From CBDAPI01 sp965205615 (GTDB taxonomy: Bacteria > Acidobacteriota > UBA6911 > RPQK01 > CBDAPI01), in the NCBI GenBank assembly GCA_965205615.1, contig CBDBHK010000026.1, positions 310,001-374,000 of the forward strand: 64,000 nucleotides of DNA. The letters are read 5' to 3'. The notes beneath the pieces are model-generated. The model searched no databases. It was not told the DNA's origin and saw only the letters and a program-made list of their open reading frames with translations. How positions within the stretch are numbered: position 1 is the first letter of the stretch; every line of letters starts with the position of its first letter. Shown in pieces: positions 55,555 to 64,000 of this stretch. Made by a program: the position numbers and the translations under genes.

Positions 55555-58500
55555 ATGATGCCATCTGGGACGATCACTCCGCGGAGCAGTCTGGGAAGGC
55601 TCCGGAGCGCATTCAAGCGGGCCTTTTGGCTGGCTGCCCTGCTGACGCCTATGCCCGGGCCCGCTGTTTGGGCCCAATCCCTACCGCGCCCCCACCTCGA
55701 CGGCTGGTTCGAAAAGGAAGTTCGCCCCATTCTTGCCGAGAACTGCTATTCCTGTCACGGTCCTCAACAGCAGATGTCTTCGCTGCGTCTCGATTCCCGG
55801 GCCGGTATGATCCGGGGATGCGATCGGGGGCCTCCGATCGTCCCGGGGAACCCCGAAGAAAGTCTGCTCGTCCGGGCCGTTCGACACCAGGACCTGAAGA
55901 TGCCGCTGGGTGGGAGTCTGGAGGCCTCGGAGATCGAAACTCTGATGGGCTGGATCCGCACCGGAGCTTACTGGCCCGATAGCTCTGCACCCGCCGAGAA
56001 CGTCGCAGACTCGTACCCGCGGATGGTCAGGGAGCACTGGGCCTTTCAACCCGTCGAAAAGCCTTCCCTGCCGGCGATCAAGAGTGATCGCTGGTCCCGG
56101 AATCCGGTTGACAGATTTGTGCTGGCCGGCCTTGAAGAGGTGGGCCTGACCCCCGGCTGGTCGAGCCGATCTCCCGACTCTTGCGCGGCGCGTCGGCTTC
56201 GTTCTGACCGGACTTCCGCCCCAACCCGGGGAAGTTGAGCGGGTTGCCGGGGCACCCACCCCCCGGGTCTACGAAGAATTGGTGGACCGGCTCTTGTCCT
56301 CTCCGCACTTTGGTGAGAACTGGGCCCGCCACTGGATGGATGTGGTCCGATTCGGAGAAACCCACGGCTTTGAGTGGAACTACGAAGTCATGGGTGCCTG
56401 GCGTTTTCGCGATTACCTGATCCGGGCCTTCAATGTCGATGTTCCGTTCGATCAACTGGCTCGTGAACAGATCGCGGGTGATCTTCTGGAAAACCCCCGG
56501 ATCAATTCCGAAGAAGGCATGAACGAGTCGTTGATCGGCCCGGCCTTTTACCGGCTTTCCGAAGTGGGACATGACGACTGTATCGAATTCCGTGAGATCC
56601 GAACCGATGTCGTCGACAACCAGATCGACACCCTGACCAAGGCCTTCCAGGGGCTGACGGTGGCTTGCGCCCGGTGTCACGACCACAAGATGGATCCCAT
56701 TCCCACCGAAGACTACTACGCGCTCTACGGCACCTTGACCAGTGCCCGCCAGGTGACGCGCACGGTGGACACCGGGGAACGCCAGGCTCCTCTCACCGAA
56801 GAGCTGCAAGAACTGAAGCCTCTCATCAGGAGGGAGCTGGCCACGCAGTGGCTTCGACAGTGCGATGATCTTCCAGGGTATCTGCAGGTTGCCGAAGATT
56901 CTCAGTACGACCCGGCCAGCGCTCATGGTGCCGAGGATCTCGACCTGGACCGGCTGACCCGGTGGCAGCAAGCTCTTGGCGGCGACAACAGTGGCCCGGA
57001 GGCCGTGTTTTTCCCTGGTCCGCGATCCTGTGTGAAGTGGGTGACGACGAAAACCAGGTGGGTCCTGTGTGGACGGAAATCGCTGCGCTCTACGAAAAAG
57101 AGAGTCTGTCCCGGGCCGGGTTCAACAGTCGGAATTACTCATCCTTCTCGGACTTTCGTTCGGAGGGCTTTGCCGGCTGGTATCCGGACGGCCTCGGAGT
57201 CGATCGATCCCCGGCAGGTGAGTTTACGGTTGACTCTGAGGGAAATCGGGCGCTGACAGGTGTATTGCTCGCCGGCGTCTACACCCACGTTCTCTCGGAG
57301 AGGCTGAACGGGGCACTGCGTTCACCCTTTCTTCCCAAGGACAAAAAGTTTCTCAGTCTGCGGGTCATGGGGGGCAAACTCAGCGCCCACCGAACCATTG
57401 TCGACGACTGCGTTCTCGGTGAGCACTATCAACTCCTGGAGACCGACGAGTTCTCGTGGGTGACGATCCCGACCAGGAGCGAGAAGACCTCACTCCCCGT
57501 TTACGTCGAACTGGTGACAAAACGGGATAATCCCCGCCTGCCGGACCGGCCCACGAAAAGCAAGAAGGCGACGCCTGAGAACCTGAAAGCCGTGGGCTCA
57601 TACTTCGGGATTTCACGGGCGGTCGTACACGACGACGCCGTCCCTCCCTACGAGGAACTGACCCATATGCGGCGGCTCTTCGAGGGGCCTGCCCCTACAG
57701 ACATCGGGGAAATGGCCGCCCGCTATCAAGACGTCTTCAGGAAGGCTTTGACAGCCTGGTCCGAGGGAACCGCGACGGATGATGACCTGAAGTGGGTCGA
57801 CTGGCTGGTGCGCCGGGACCTGGTGGTGAACTCCAGGGACCTCACACCGGCACTGGGACAACTGATCGATCGCTACCGGGCTATCGAAACTCGTCTCAGC
57901 AACCCGCGCGTCGTCCACTCCATGGCAGATCTTGGTCCGGGATATGATTTCCCCTTATTGAGGGCCGGAAACGCAAAAGATCCAGGCGACCCGGTGCCCC
58001 GCGGTTACCTGAGCCTCATCGCTGAAGGCAGCGGACGGTTTCATACCTCCGGCAGTGGGCGACTGGAGTTGGCCGAGCTGATCACATCGGCCCACAACCC
58101 GTTGACCGCCCGCGTGATTGTCAACCGGGTCTGGCACTACGTATTCGGTCGCGGGATCGTGCGGACGGTGGACAACTTCGGCCGCTTCGGCGCCAGGCCC
58201 TCGCATCCCGAGCTTCTGGACTATCTGGCCTCCTGGTTCGTCGACAATGGCTGGTCCGTCAAAAAGCTTATCCGCCTGCTCGTTCTCTCCGAGACGTTTC
58301 AGCAATCGAGCCGACCCGACCCCGCAGCACTCCAGGCTCGATCCGATCAATTCAAGGCTGCACCACTACTCGGTGAGAAGACTGGGCGCCGAGGCGATTC
58401 GGGATGCCGTTCTTGCCACTTCGGGTCGACTGGACCCCACGCTCCTGGGACCCAGCATTCAGCCTTATCGGAAGGTACCCACGGACTACCGCACGCTTCA

Positions 58501-58933
58501 ATCCGGCCCTCTCGACGGCCACGGCCGCAGAAGCATCTACCTGAAGGTCACCCGCATGGAAGGACCTCCGTTCCTGGAATTGTTCGATTTCCCGGTACCG
58601 GCGTCACCCCGGGGGGCAAGGGATTCAACCAACGTGCCTTCTCAGGCGTTGGCTCTACTCAATGGCCCCTTCATCCGGGAACAGGCGAGTTACTGGACGG
58701 ACCGGCTCCTGTCGGGAACCGCGTCATCTGCAGAGGATAGGATCGACGTCATGTTTCGAACGGCTCTCGGTCGCGAGCCGGAGGCGGACGAGGAGGAACG
58801 ATTTCGATTGCTGGCCTTGAAGATTGGGAGCTTGCGGGGAGTCCCGCCGGGGGCTATTCTGGAAAGCAGGGAAGTCTGGGAAGACCTGGCACACACGATC
58901 TTCAACTTGAAGGAGTTCATTTACCTGAGGTAA
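55555..58933 (+). pseudogene. DUF1549/DUF1553 (PSD1) cytochrome-c-like exported protein, three frameshifts
   Basis: Four segments in two frames together make a ~1125-residue protein. The first has a signal peptide, the Planctomycete cytochrome c motif CYSCHG and WAFQPVEKPSLP. Segment two (DUF1549) has SSPHFGENWARHWMDVVRFGETHGFE and CARCHDHKMDPIPTEDYYALYG. The last segments (DUF1553) have NRVWHYVFGRGIVRTVDNFGRFGARPSHPELLDYLA and NVPSQALALLNGPFI. The frame changes lie at C5 56150-56154 (one base too many), T5 57008-57012 (one too few) and near 58330-58345 (one too many). The net frame is restored. Such proteins are paired with DUF1501 genes, as here. The function is not established. Confidence 0.85.
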
Positions 58934-58940
58934 CCGGGTG

Positions 58941-60312
58941 ATGAAAAATAGTCGGCTCGCACAAGAACGGTCCTGTCCGGGTTGCTCCAGTGCGCCGGTC
59001 ACTCGTCGAGAGATGCTGTGGCGGGCCGCCAACGGGTTCGGACTGACCGCCCTTTCGGCCCCATTTCCAGCCCAGGGCCAGGAACGTCATCCTCTGTTTC
59101 ATGGCCGGAGGCGTCTCCCACATGGACACCTTCGACCCCAAACCGAAGCTGGCAGAGCTGGACGGACAACTCTCCGGGAAGGACGACCGAACCTGGCTCA
59201 AGTGTCCCTGGAAGTTTGAGCGACACGGTGAGGCGGGCATGCCCGTCAGTGAACTGCTCCCGCACATCGCCGGCTGCGCCGACGATATCGCGGTGGTCCG
59301 GTCCATGGTCTCAGGGTTTCCACTTCATCCCAGTGCCAACCTTCTGTTCCATACCGGGCGCAATGTGGCGGGATCCCCCAGCCTGGGTTCCTGGGTCACC
59401 TATGGACTCGGCAGCGAGAACAAGAACCTGCCCGGCTACGTGCTGCTGGACCCCGGGGACAACATCCCCGGAGGCCTGGAGAATTTTTCCAATGGCTTCC
59501 TCCCGGCGTTTCACCAGGCCCTGCCCATGAAACCAACCAGCGAACCGGTGCGTAATCTCGAACCGCTGGAAGCTGACGAAGTCCAGCGGGCCAAGCTCGA
59601 GGCGCTGCTGGAGCAGGACCGCAGTTTCCTGTCGTCCACGGGGGACAGTGATGCCGTCGAGTCAGCCATCAGGAACTACGAGATGGCCTATCGGATGCAG
59701 TCGCTGGTTCCGGACGTCCTGGACGTGGGCAAGGAGAGCGCCGCCACCAGGCGCCTCTACGGTCTGGACACGGACAACGAAGACAAACGGACTTACAGTC
59801 TGCAGTGTCTGCGGGCCCGGCGGCTGGTCGAGTCCGGTGTCCGCTTTGTTGAAATCACCTGTCCCATGCTGATGGGGCGAGACAACGGCACCTGGGACCA
59901 GCACACCTACCTCAGAAAGGGGCACGAGGCCAACGCCCAGGTCACCGACCAGGGAGTCGCCGCGCTGCTCAAGGATCTGAAATCAAGGGGCCTGCTGGAC
60001 GAGACGCTCATCATCTTTGGCACCGAGTTCGGACGGACTCCCGACACGGCCAATCGAGACGGCCGCGACCACCTGGAGACTGCCTTTACGATCTGGATGG
60101 CCGGAGGGGGCATCAAGGGGGGGACGATTTACGGCAGGACCGATGAGCTGGGAAAAGAGGCCGTCGAGAACGTCACCTCTGTTCATGATCTGCATGCCAC
60201 CATCCTTCACCTGCTGGGCCTCGATCACAAGCGGCTGCAATACCGATTTGGGGGCCGCGAGGTGCGACTCACGGATGTTCACGGAGAAGTCGTGAAGGAC
60301 ATTCTCGCCTGA
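58941..60312 (+). pseudogene. DUF1501 exported protein, one frameshift
   Basis: Partner of the PSD1 gene, starting 8 bp after it. The first frame holds a Tat-like start (TRREMLWRAANGFGLTALSA). The second frame begins PHFQPRARNVILCFMAGGVSHMDTFDPKP, the classic DUF1501 entry, and continues to a normal end with GTEFGRTPDTANRDGRDH and GGIKGGTIYGRTDELG. The frame change lies in the CCCC run 59059-59062. With one base fewer the gene gives 456 residues, a usual length. DUF1501 proteins have an alkaline-phosphatase-like fold and are exported by Tat. The activity is unknown. An internal ATG at 59101 would give 403 residues without export signal. Confidence 0.87.
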
Positions 60313-60357
60313 CCGCATTTCACAAACCTGCCGGCACAAGGCTTCGGCTGCTGGATT

Positions 60358-60705
60358 TCAAACCGGGTCCGTACGATAGAGAACGGGCGACTTGCCGTAG
60401 TGCCTCTTGAAGGCGCGAGAGAAATGGCTCCGACTCGAGAGGCCGCTGCGGCGCGACACCGCCTCAACCGACAGCCCCTCGCCCTGTACCAGCAGACTGG
60501 CTGCACGCTGCATGCGAATGTGGTGAACCAGTTCGACCGCAAGGGGCTCTGACCGGAGACGGTCTGGAGGGCTCAGGGGCGGACTGGCTCGAGCGCTACA
60601 AACGCGACCGGCCCCTTCACGCCACCCCGGTGTGACGGTAAGATGAAGCACGATCACGTCGGGCAACCACGTGCTCACCCGAAAACTCGAGGCCCCCGAT
60701 GGCAA
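60358..60705 (-). pseudogene. Remnant of an AraC-family transcriptional regulator
   Basis: The 387-bp gap between the DUF1501 gene and the isomerase-like gene contains, on the minus strand, the second half of an AraC DNA-binding domain: VELVHHIRMQRAASLLVQGEGLSVEAVSRRSGLSSRSHFSRAFKRHYGKSPVLYR. The first helix-turn-helix and the ligand domain are missing; the upstream ~50 residues of the frame do not look like AraC. The frame also overlaps the next gene start. It is most likely what is left of a deleted regulator gene. Confidence 0.6.
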
Positions 60706-61496
60706 AGTTCAGCTTTATTCTGATGGATCCGCTCTCGTCGTTCGGCGGTCTCGCCACTCTGGAGTCAGTCTTTCACTCTCTGAGAGAGTTCGGTTATGAG
60801 GGTGTCGAGTGCAACCTGACGGCGTCGGATCTCCCCCTCCTCGAAGGCCTCCGGGAGCTCTCCGAGCGCGCCGATCTTCCCCTGGTCTCATTCCTGACGG
60901 GCGCCAACTATTTCGGAGAAGGCCTCTGTCTCAGCTCCCCGCGAGAGGACGTCCGACAAAGGGCCGTTGACCGGTTGCGGGAGCTCACGGAAGTCGCGGC
61001 CCGCTTCGGTGCGGTGCTCGTGGTTGGCCAGATGCAGGGATTCCGAAGCGACGAATCGGACCGCGAAGTGGCGGAGACGCGAATCGAAGAGGGCCTCCGC
61101 AGCGTCGCAAGTGCCGCCGAGGAACACGGGTCGACGGTCGTTGTCGAGCCGGTCAACCATCTCCAGTGCGGGTTCCACAACTCCCTGGACGAGGTCCTGC
61201 GGCTGACCGGGCGAATCGGGTCCCCACAGCTGAGACCCATGCTGGACAGCTTTCACATGAACATCGAAGAGCTGTCGATGGGGGAGCCGATCCGCCGGGC
61301 CGGAGAAGACCTCGCCCATTTCCACCTGTGCGAATCGAGTGGCCGGCGTCCGGGATCGGGTCATCTGGATTTCGCCTTGCTCCTGCGGGCCCTGGAGGCC
61401 GTCGACTACTCCGGATACGTGTCGGTCAAGGTCTACCGGGAACCCTGGGAGCTCACGGCCAAAGCCTCCATCGACTACCTGCGCTCGTTGCTCTGA
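60699..61496 (+). CDS. Sugar-phosphate isomerase/epimerase family TIM-barrel protein
   Basis: 265 residues with the xylose-isomerase-like AP-endonuclease-2 fold: MAKFSFILMDPLSSFGGLATLESVFHSLREFGYEGVECNLTASDL, then AARFGAVLVVGQMQG, VVVEPVNHLQCGF (metal-binding Glu), LRPMLDSFHMNIEEL (Asp and His) and HFHLCESSGRRPGSGHLDFALLLRALEAVDYSGYVSVKV (His and Glu). Such proteins isomerise or epimerise keto sugars or act on hydroxypyruvate, inositol derivatives and tagatose/fructose. It lies 7 bp before tag. The link between the two is probably only operonic. Confidence 0.9.
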   Translation: MAKFSFILMDPLSSFGGLATLESVFHSLREFGYEGVECNLTASDLPLLEGLRELSERADLPLVSFLTGANYFGEGLCLSSPREDVRQRAVDRLRELTEVAARFGAVLVVGQMQGFRSDESDREVAETRIEEGLRSVASAAEEHGSTVVVEPVNHLQCGFHNSLDEVLRLTGRIGSPQLRPMLDSFHMNIEELSMGEPIRRAGEDLAHFHLCESSGRRPGSGHLDFALLLRALEAVDYSGYVSVKVYREPWELTAKASIDYLRSLL

Positions 61497-61502
61497 GAAG
61501 CA

Positions 61503-62096
61503 ATGAACGAAGAATCCGGATCACGGAAGCGCTGCGCCTGGGCCGAAAGGGGGAACGATCTGTATGTCGAATACCACGATACCGAGTGGGGAGTCCCGGT
61601 TCACGATGATCGCAGACAGTTCGAGTTTCTCGTTCTCGAGGGCGCACAGGCCGGCTTGAGCTGGTCTACCGTGTTGAACAAGAGAGAGGGATACCGAAAG
61701 GCATTCGCGAACCTCGATCCCGCCAGAGTTGCATGTTTCAGCGAGAAAAAGATCGAGGCACTGCTGGCGGATCCCTCCATCATTCGAAATCGCCTCAAGG
61801 TCAATTCCGCCGTTCACAATGCCCGGTTATTTCTAGCCCTCCAGCAGGAGTTCGGCAGCTTCGACACCTACATCTGGAGGTTTGTCGGCGGCCAGCCCCT
61901 TCAGAATCGCCGGGACACGATGGCGGACATCCCCGCCACCTCTCCGGAGTCCGACGCTCTGAGTCAGGATCTCAAGAAGAGGGGCTTCAAGTTCGTGGGC
62001 AGCACCATCATGTACGCCCACATGCAGGCCGTGGGCATGGTGAATGACCACGTGGTGGACTGCTTTCGCTATCCACAGTGCGCCGCCCTGTCGTAG
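61503..62096 (+). CDS. tag: DNA-3-methyladenine glycosylase I
   Basis: 197 residues, close to the usual 187. The zinc-snap ligands are visible: Cys in RKRCAWAE, His in EYHDTEWGVP, and His plus Cys in GMVNDHVVDCFRY. The catalytic region is FEFLVLEGAQAGLSWSTVLNKREGYRKAF with the Glu of the family, and the C-terminal LKKRGFKFVGSTIMYAHMQAVGMVND is strongly conserved. It removes 3-methyladenine from DNA to start base-excision repair of alkylation damage. Probably co-transcribed with the isomerase-like gene upstream. Confidence 0.96.
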   Translation: MNEESGSRKRCAWAERGNDLYVEYHDTEWGVPVHDDRRQFEFLVLEGAQAGLSWSTVLNKREGYRKAFANLDPARVACFSEKKIEALLADPSIIRNRLKVNSAVHNARLFLALQQEFGSFDTYIWRFVGGQPLQNRRDTMADIPATSPESDALSQDLKKRGFKFVGSTIMYAHMQAVGMVNDHVVDCFRYPQCAALS

Positions 62097-62185
62097 GGGC
62101 CGGCCTTGTGCCGGCCCGGGTGGCGGGCGACCACCAGGGTCGCCCCTACCTTGCGGCCCGTGGTGGAAGCCCTACGGACTGCTAG
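62093..62185. repeat. Palindromic repeats between tag and IS1380 type B copy 2
   Basis: GTAGGGGC (62093-62100) pairs with GCCCCTAC (62142-62149). Inside lie GGCCGGC and the perfect hairpin GGGCGACC-ACCA-GGGTCGCCC. A family 3 relative follows (CCCGTGGTGGAAGCC and CGGACTGCTAG). The final CTAG is the target duplication of the IS. Confidence 0.65.
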
Positions 62186-63837
62186 CCCGGATTATGCAAG
62201 AGATCTAAATTCAAGTGAGATGTGGGCCCAGAAAAAAGGCCGTAGCTCTCTGATATAAAAGGGTTTAGAGAAACAAAGACCCTAAACAGGAGCTACGGCA
62301 ATGTCAAAAACAGTCTGCCAGAATACCCTGCCATTTCATAGCCACAGAAACATCACGGCTCGTTTTGATGGGGGGAGCCTCACTTCCGACGCAGGATGGT
62401 TGTTGTTTGGATCGCTGGATCGTCAACATCGATTGTGCGAGGGCTTCAGTTCCTGTATTTCGGAAAGTCGAGACCAACGCTACATTCGTCATGACCTGTT
62501 GAAGTTGATCCGACAACGAGTCTTGCAGATCGTGGCCGGCTACGAAGACTGTAACGACGCCGATACGCTGCGCTCGGATCCGATGCTCAAGACAGTCTGT
62601 GATCAGTTGCCAGAGAGCGATCCCGATTTGGCCACCCAGCCGACTTTCTCCCGCCTGGAGAACTCCGTCACCAAGAAGGATCTGATGCGTCTGAGCCGGT
62701 GGCTGCTAGGCCGTTATGTGCGCTCCCTGAAGAAGAGACGTCCCAGCAAGATCATCCTGGATCTGGACAGTACCGACGACCACACTCACGGCCAACAGGA
62801 GTTCTCCTTCTACCACGGGTATTACCGAAACCACATTTTGCATCCTTGGCTGATCTTCGATGCCGACACGGGAGACCTGGTCTGTGCCGTGTTGAGACCT
62901 GGCAACAAGGGGGCTGCCTCTCACATCGTGCCCATTCTGAAGCGAGTCGTGGAGGCCATCCGACAAGCAGTGGGGACGGATGTCGAGATTGAGATTCGGG
63001 CCGACAGCGGCTTTGCCACGCCTCGGCTCTACGAGTTCTGTGAATGTGAAGAGAATAAACTCCAATATGTCATCGGGTTAAGCCGAAACCCTCGCCTGCA
63101 GCGAGTGGTCGAGCCCCTGCTGGATTCGACTCGGGAAAGGTTCCTTGAGCTGGAGGAAAAACAGCGTCAGTTTGACGAGTTTCTTTATCGAGCCCACAGC
63201 TGGGAGCGATCCCGTCGCGTCATTGTCAAAGTGGAGGTCGATCAGCGTGGGATCAATCGTCGCTTTGTAGTTACCAACCGGGACGATCTCTGCTCCCAAT
63301 CACTTTATGACCACTACACAAACCGAGGGCAGACCGAGAACTTCATCAAGGCCTTCAAGAATCATCTGAGCATGGACCGACTCAGCTGTCATCGATTCCT
63401 GGCCAATCAGTTTCGACTCCTCCTGCATGCACTGGCTTACCAGATGTTCGTTCGCCTGCGCGACTATCTTCACGGAACCCCCTGGCACAAGCTCGAAATC
63501 GAAACCTTACGTCGTCGGATCCTCAAGATTGGGGCCCGGATCCGACAAACCACTCGACGCATCTGGGTCCATCTTTCCTCAGCCTTTCCCGAACAACCCC
63601 TCTTCCACCTCGTCTTGAGTCGCCTCAACTCCAGTTAGCTTTTCCCAGCTCCCCCGAAAAACCGCTTCCGACACTCATCCAGGCCCAGATCTGTCTGAAA
63701 TTCACTCCCCAAACCACTCAGACGCCTCGCCAACCCATATTCTTCGCAAATCCGCCTGTCACACCTGCCCGCTTCCGAGTTGGGCCACTTCTCGAGTCGT
63801 TTTTCAACACCGAACTACGGTTCTTGCATAATCCGGG
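62186..63837 (+). mobile_element. IS1380-family element type B, copy 2
   Basis: 1652 bp, the same length and almost the same sequence as copy 1. Inverted repeats CCCGGATTATGCAAGA at 62186 and, on the other strand, at 63837. The duplication CTAG lies at 62182-62185 and 63838-63841. A type A element begins directly after the right CTAG. Confidence 0.95.
62301..63638 (+). CDS. IS1380-family transposase, type B (copy 2)
   Basis: 445 residues, intact. It differs from copy 1 in a handful of residues: Trp for Leu in HPWLIFD, Val for Leu in VCAVLRPG, Glu for Asp in SWERSRR and Ile for Val in RRRILK. The DDE blocks LDLDSTDDHTHGQQ, EIRADSGFATPR and RGQTENFIKAF are unchanged, so both copies should be functional. 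Confidence 0.95.
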   Translation: MSKTVCQNTLPFHSHRNITARFDGGSLTSDAGWLLFGSLDRQHRLCEGFSSCISESRDQRYIRHDLLKLIRQRVLQIVAGYEDCNDADTLRSDPMLKTVCDQLPESDPDLATQPTFSRLENSVTKKDLMRLSRWLLGRYVRSLKKRRPSKIILDLDSTDDHTHGQQEFSFYHGYYRNHILHPWLIFDADTGDLVCAVLRPGNKGAASHIVPILKRVVEAIRQAVGTDVEIEIRADSGFATPRLYEFCECEENKLQYVIGLSRNPRLQRVVEPLLDSTRERFLELEEKQRQFDEFLYRAHSWERSRRVIVKVEVDQRGINRRFVVTNRDDLCSQSLYDHYTNRGQTENFIKAFKNHLSMDRLSCHRFLANQFRLLLHALAYQMFVRLRDYLHGTPWHKLEIETLRRRILKIGARIRQTTRRIWVHLSSAFPEQPLFHLVLSRLNSS

Positions 63838-63841
63838 CTAG

Positions 63842-64000
63842 CCCGCATAGATCACCGATAGGACCTCAAAAGGCCGCCCTGTTTGGTATAAAGCGTTTTG
63901 AATGAACGTTTTCACACGCAAACGGAGGCGGCCCTTATGAGAACAGAGTGTAAACAAGCCAGGTTCGAATTTCACGGACTATTTCAACGCAAAGTGAAGG
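63842..64000 (+). mobile_element. IS1380-family element type A, copy 3 (cut by the window end)
   Basis: The end CCCGCATAGATCACCGAT starts at 63842, straight after CTAG (63838-63841), which therefore serves as right duplication of the type B element and left flank of this one. Sequence to the window edge matches copy 1 at the terminus and copy 2 in the leader. Confidence 0.92.
63937..64000 (+). CDS. IS1380-family transposase, type A (copy 3, partial)
   Basis: Only the first ~21 codons are in the window (MRTECKQARFEFHGLFQRKV), starting at ATG 63937 after GGAGG. They are identical to copies 1 and 2 in protein sequence. The remainder lies to the right of the window. Confidence 0.9.
   Translation, partial: MRTECKQARFEFHGLFQRKVK

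Noticed and set aside
28215..63837. The two type B IS1380 copies as ends of one segmental duplication
   Set aside because: Each copy has its own matching four-base duplication (TTAG and CTAG) and different flanks, so they are independent insertions.

Overview
The window reads as chromosome of a GC-rich, Gram-negative, IS-rich heterotroph, most likely Acidobacteriota or a neighbour of the Planctomycetota/Verrucomicrobiota grade. The grounds are outer-membrane proteins (a D15-like barrel, TolC), many lipoproteins and signal peptides, a paired DUF1549/DUF1553 (PSD1) and DUF1501 locus, sulfatases, a DUF6807 protein and AtuA-like and CpsB-like genes. No rRNA, tRNA, CRISPR array or phage module was seen. 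The taxon is inferred from gene content only.

Layout. 1-4165: end of a glycosyltransferase, then a peptide-type ABC importer (binding protein and two permeases). 4240-8507: an outer-membrane barrel gene split by an ISAzo13-like element, followed by a secreted orphan. 8538-11410: a minus-strand operon (acyltransferase, M24 peptidase, frameshifted phosphatase), divergent from polA. 14352-16899: ECF sigma factor, zinc-finger anti-sigma and a PDZ pseudo-protease. 16987-23942: uvrA, a conserved orphan, a GT2 enzyme, an IS3 element and coaE. 23984-31966: two IS1380-type elements interleaved with a methyltransferase, an alkaline-phosphatase-superfamily enzyme, CpsB-like phosphatase, RmlC-like epimerase and HEAT protein. 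32085-36539: RumA-type RNA methyltransferase, quinone oxidoreductase, AtuA-like protein. 36626-38424: a thioredoxin-fold gene with an in-frame TGA at the first position of a CxxC motif (UGHC, probable selenocysteine), divergent from a DsbA-like lipoprotein. 38441-40551: a DprE1/DprE2-like pair. 40651-43932: TolC, SRAP and AhpD-like genes. 43941-45450: an IS1111-group element with a long non-coding end. 45527-49322: oxidoreductase, FGly sulfatase, DUF6807 protein. 49396-52713: IS1380 and IS200 elements. 52713-62096: a PEP-utilising enzyme, the frameshifted PSD1/DUF1501 pair, an AraC remnant, a sugar isomerase-like protein and tag. 62186-64000: two IS1380 elements end to end.

Themes. Nine IS copies of six types occur, several nearly identical and with intact target duplications, so transposition looks recent. 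Four host genes carry six frameshifts, five of them in homopolymers, which means either genome erosion or read error. Three families of short palindromic repeats sit between genes, and several IS have landed in or beside one of them. The most notable new signal is the UGHC thioredoxin-like gene with a SECIS-like hairpin just after the TGA.
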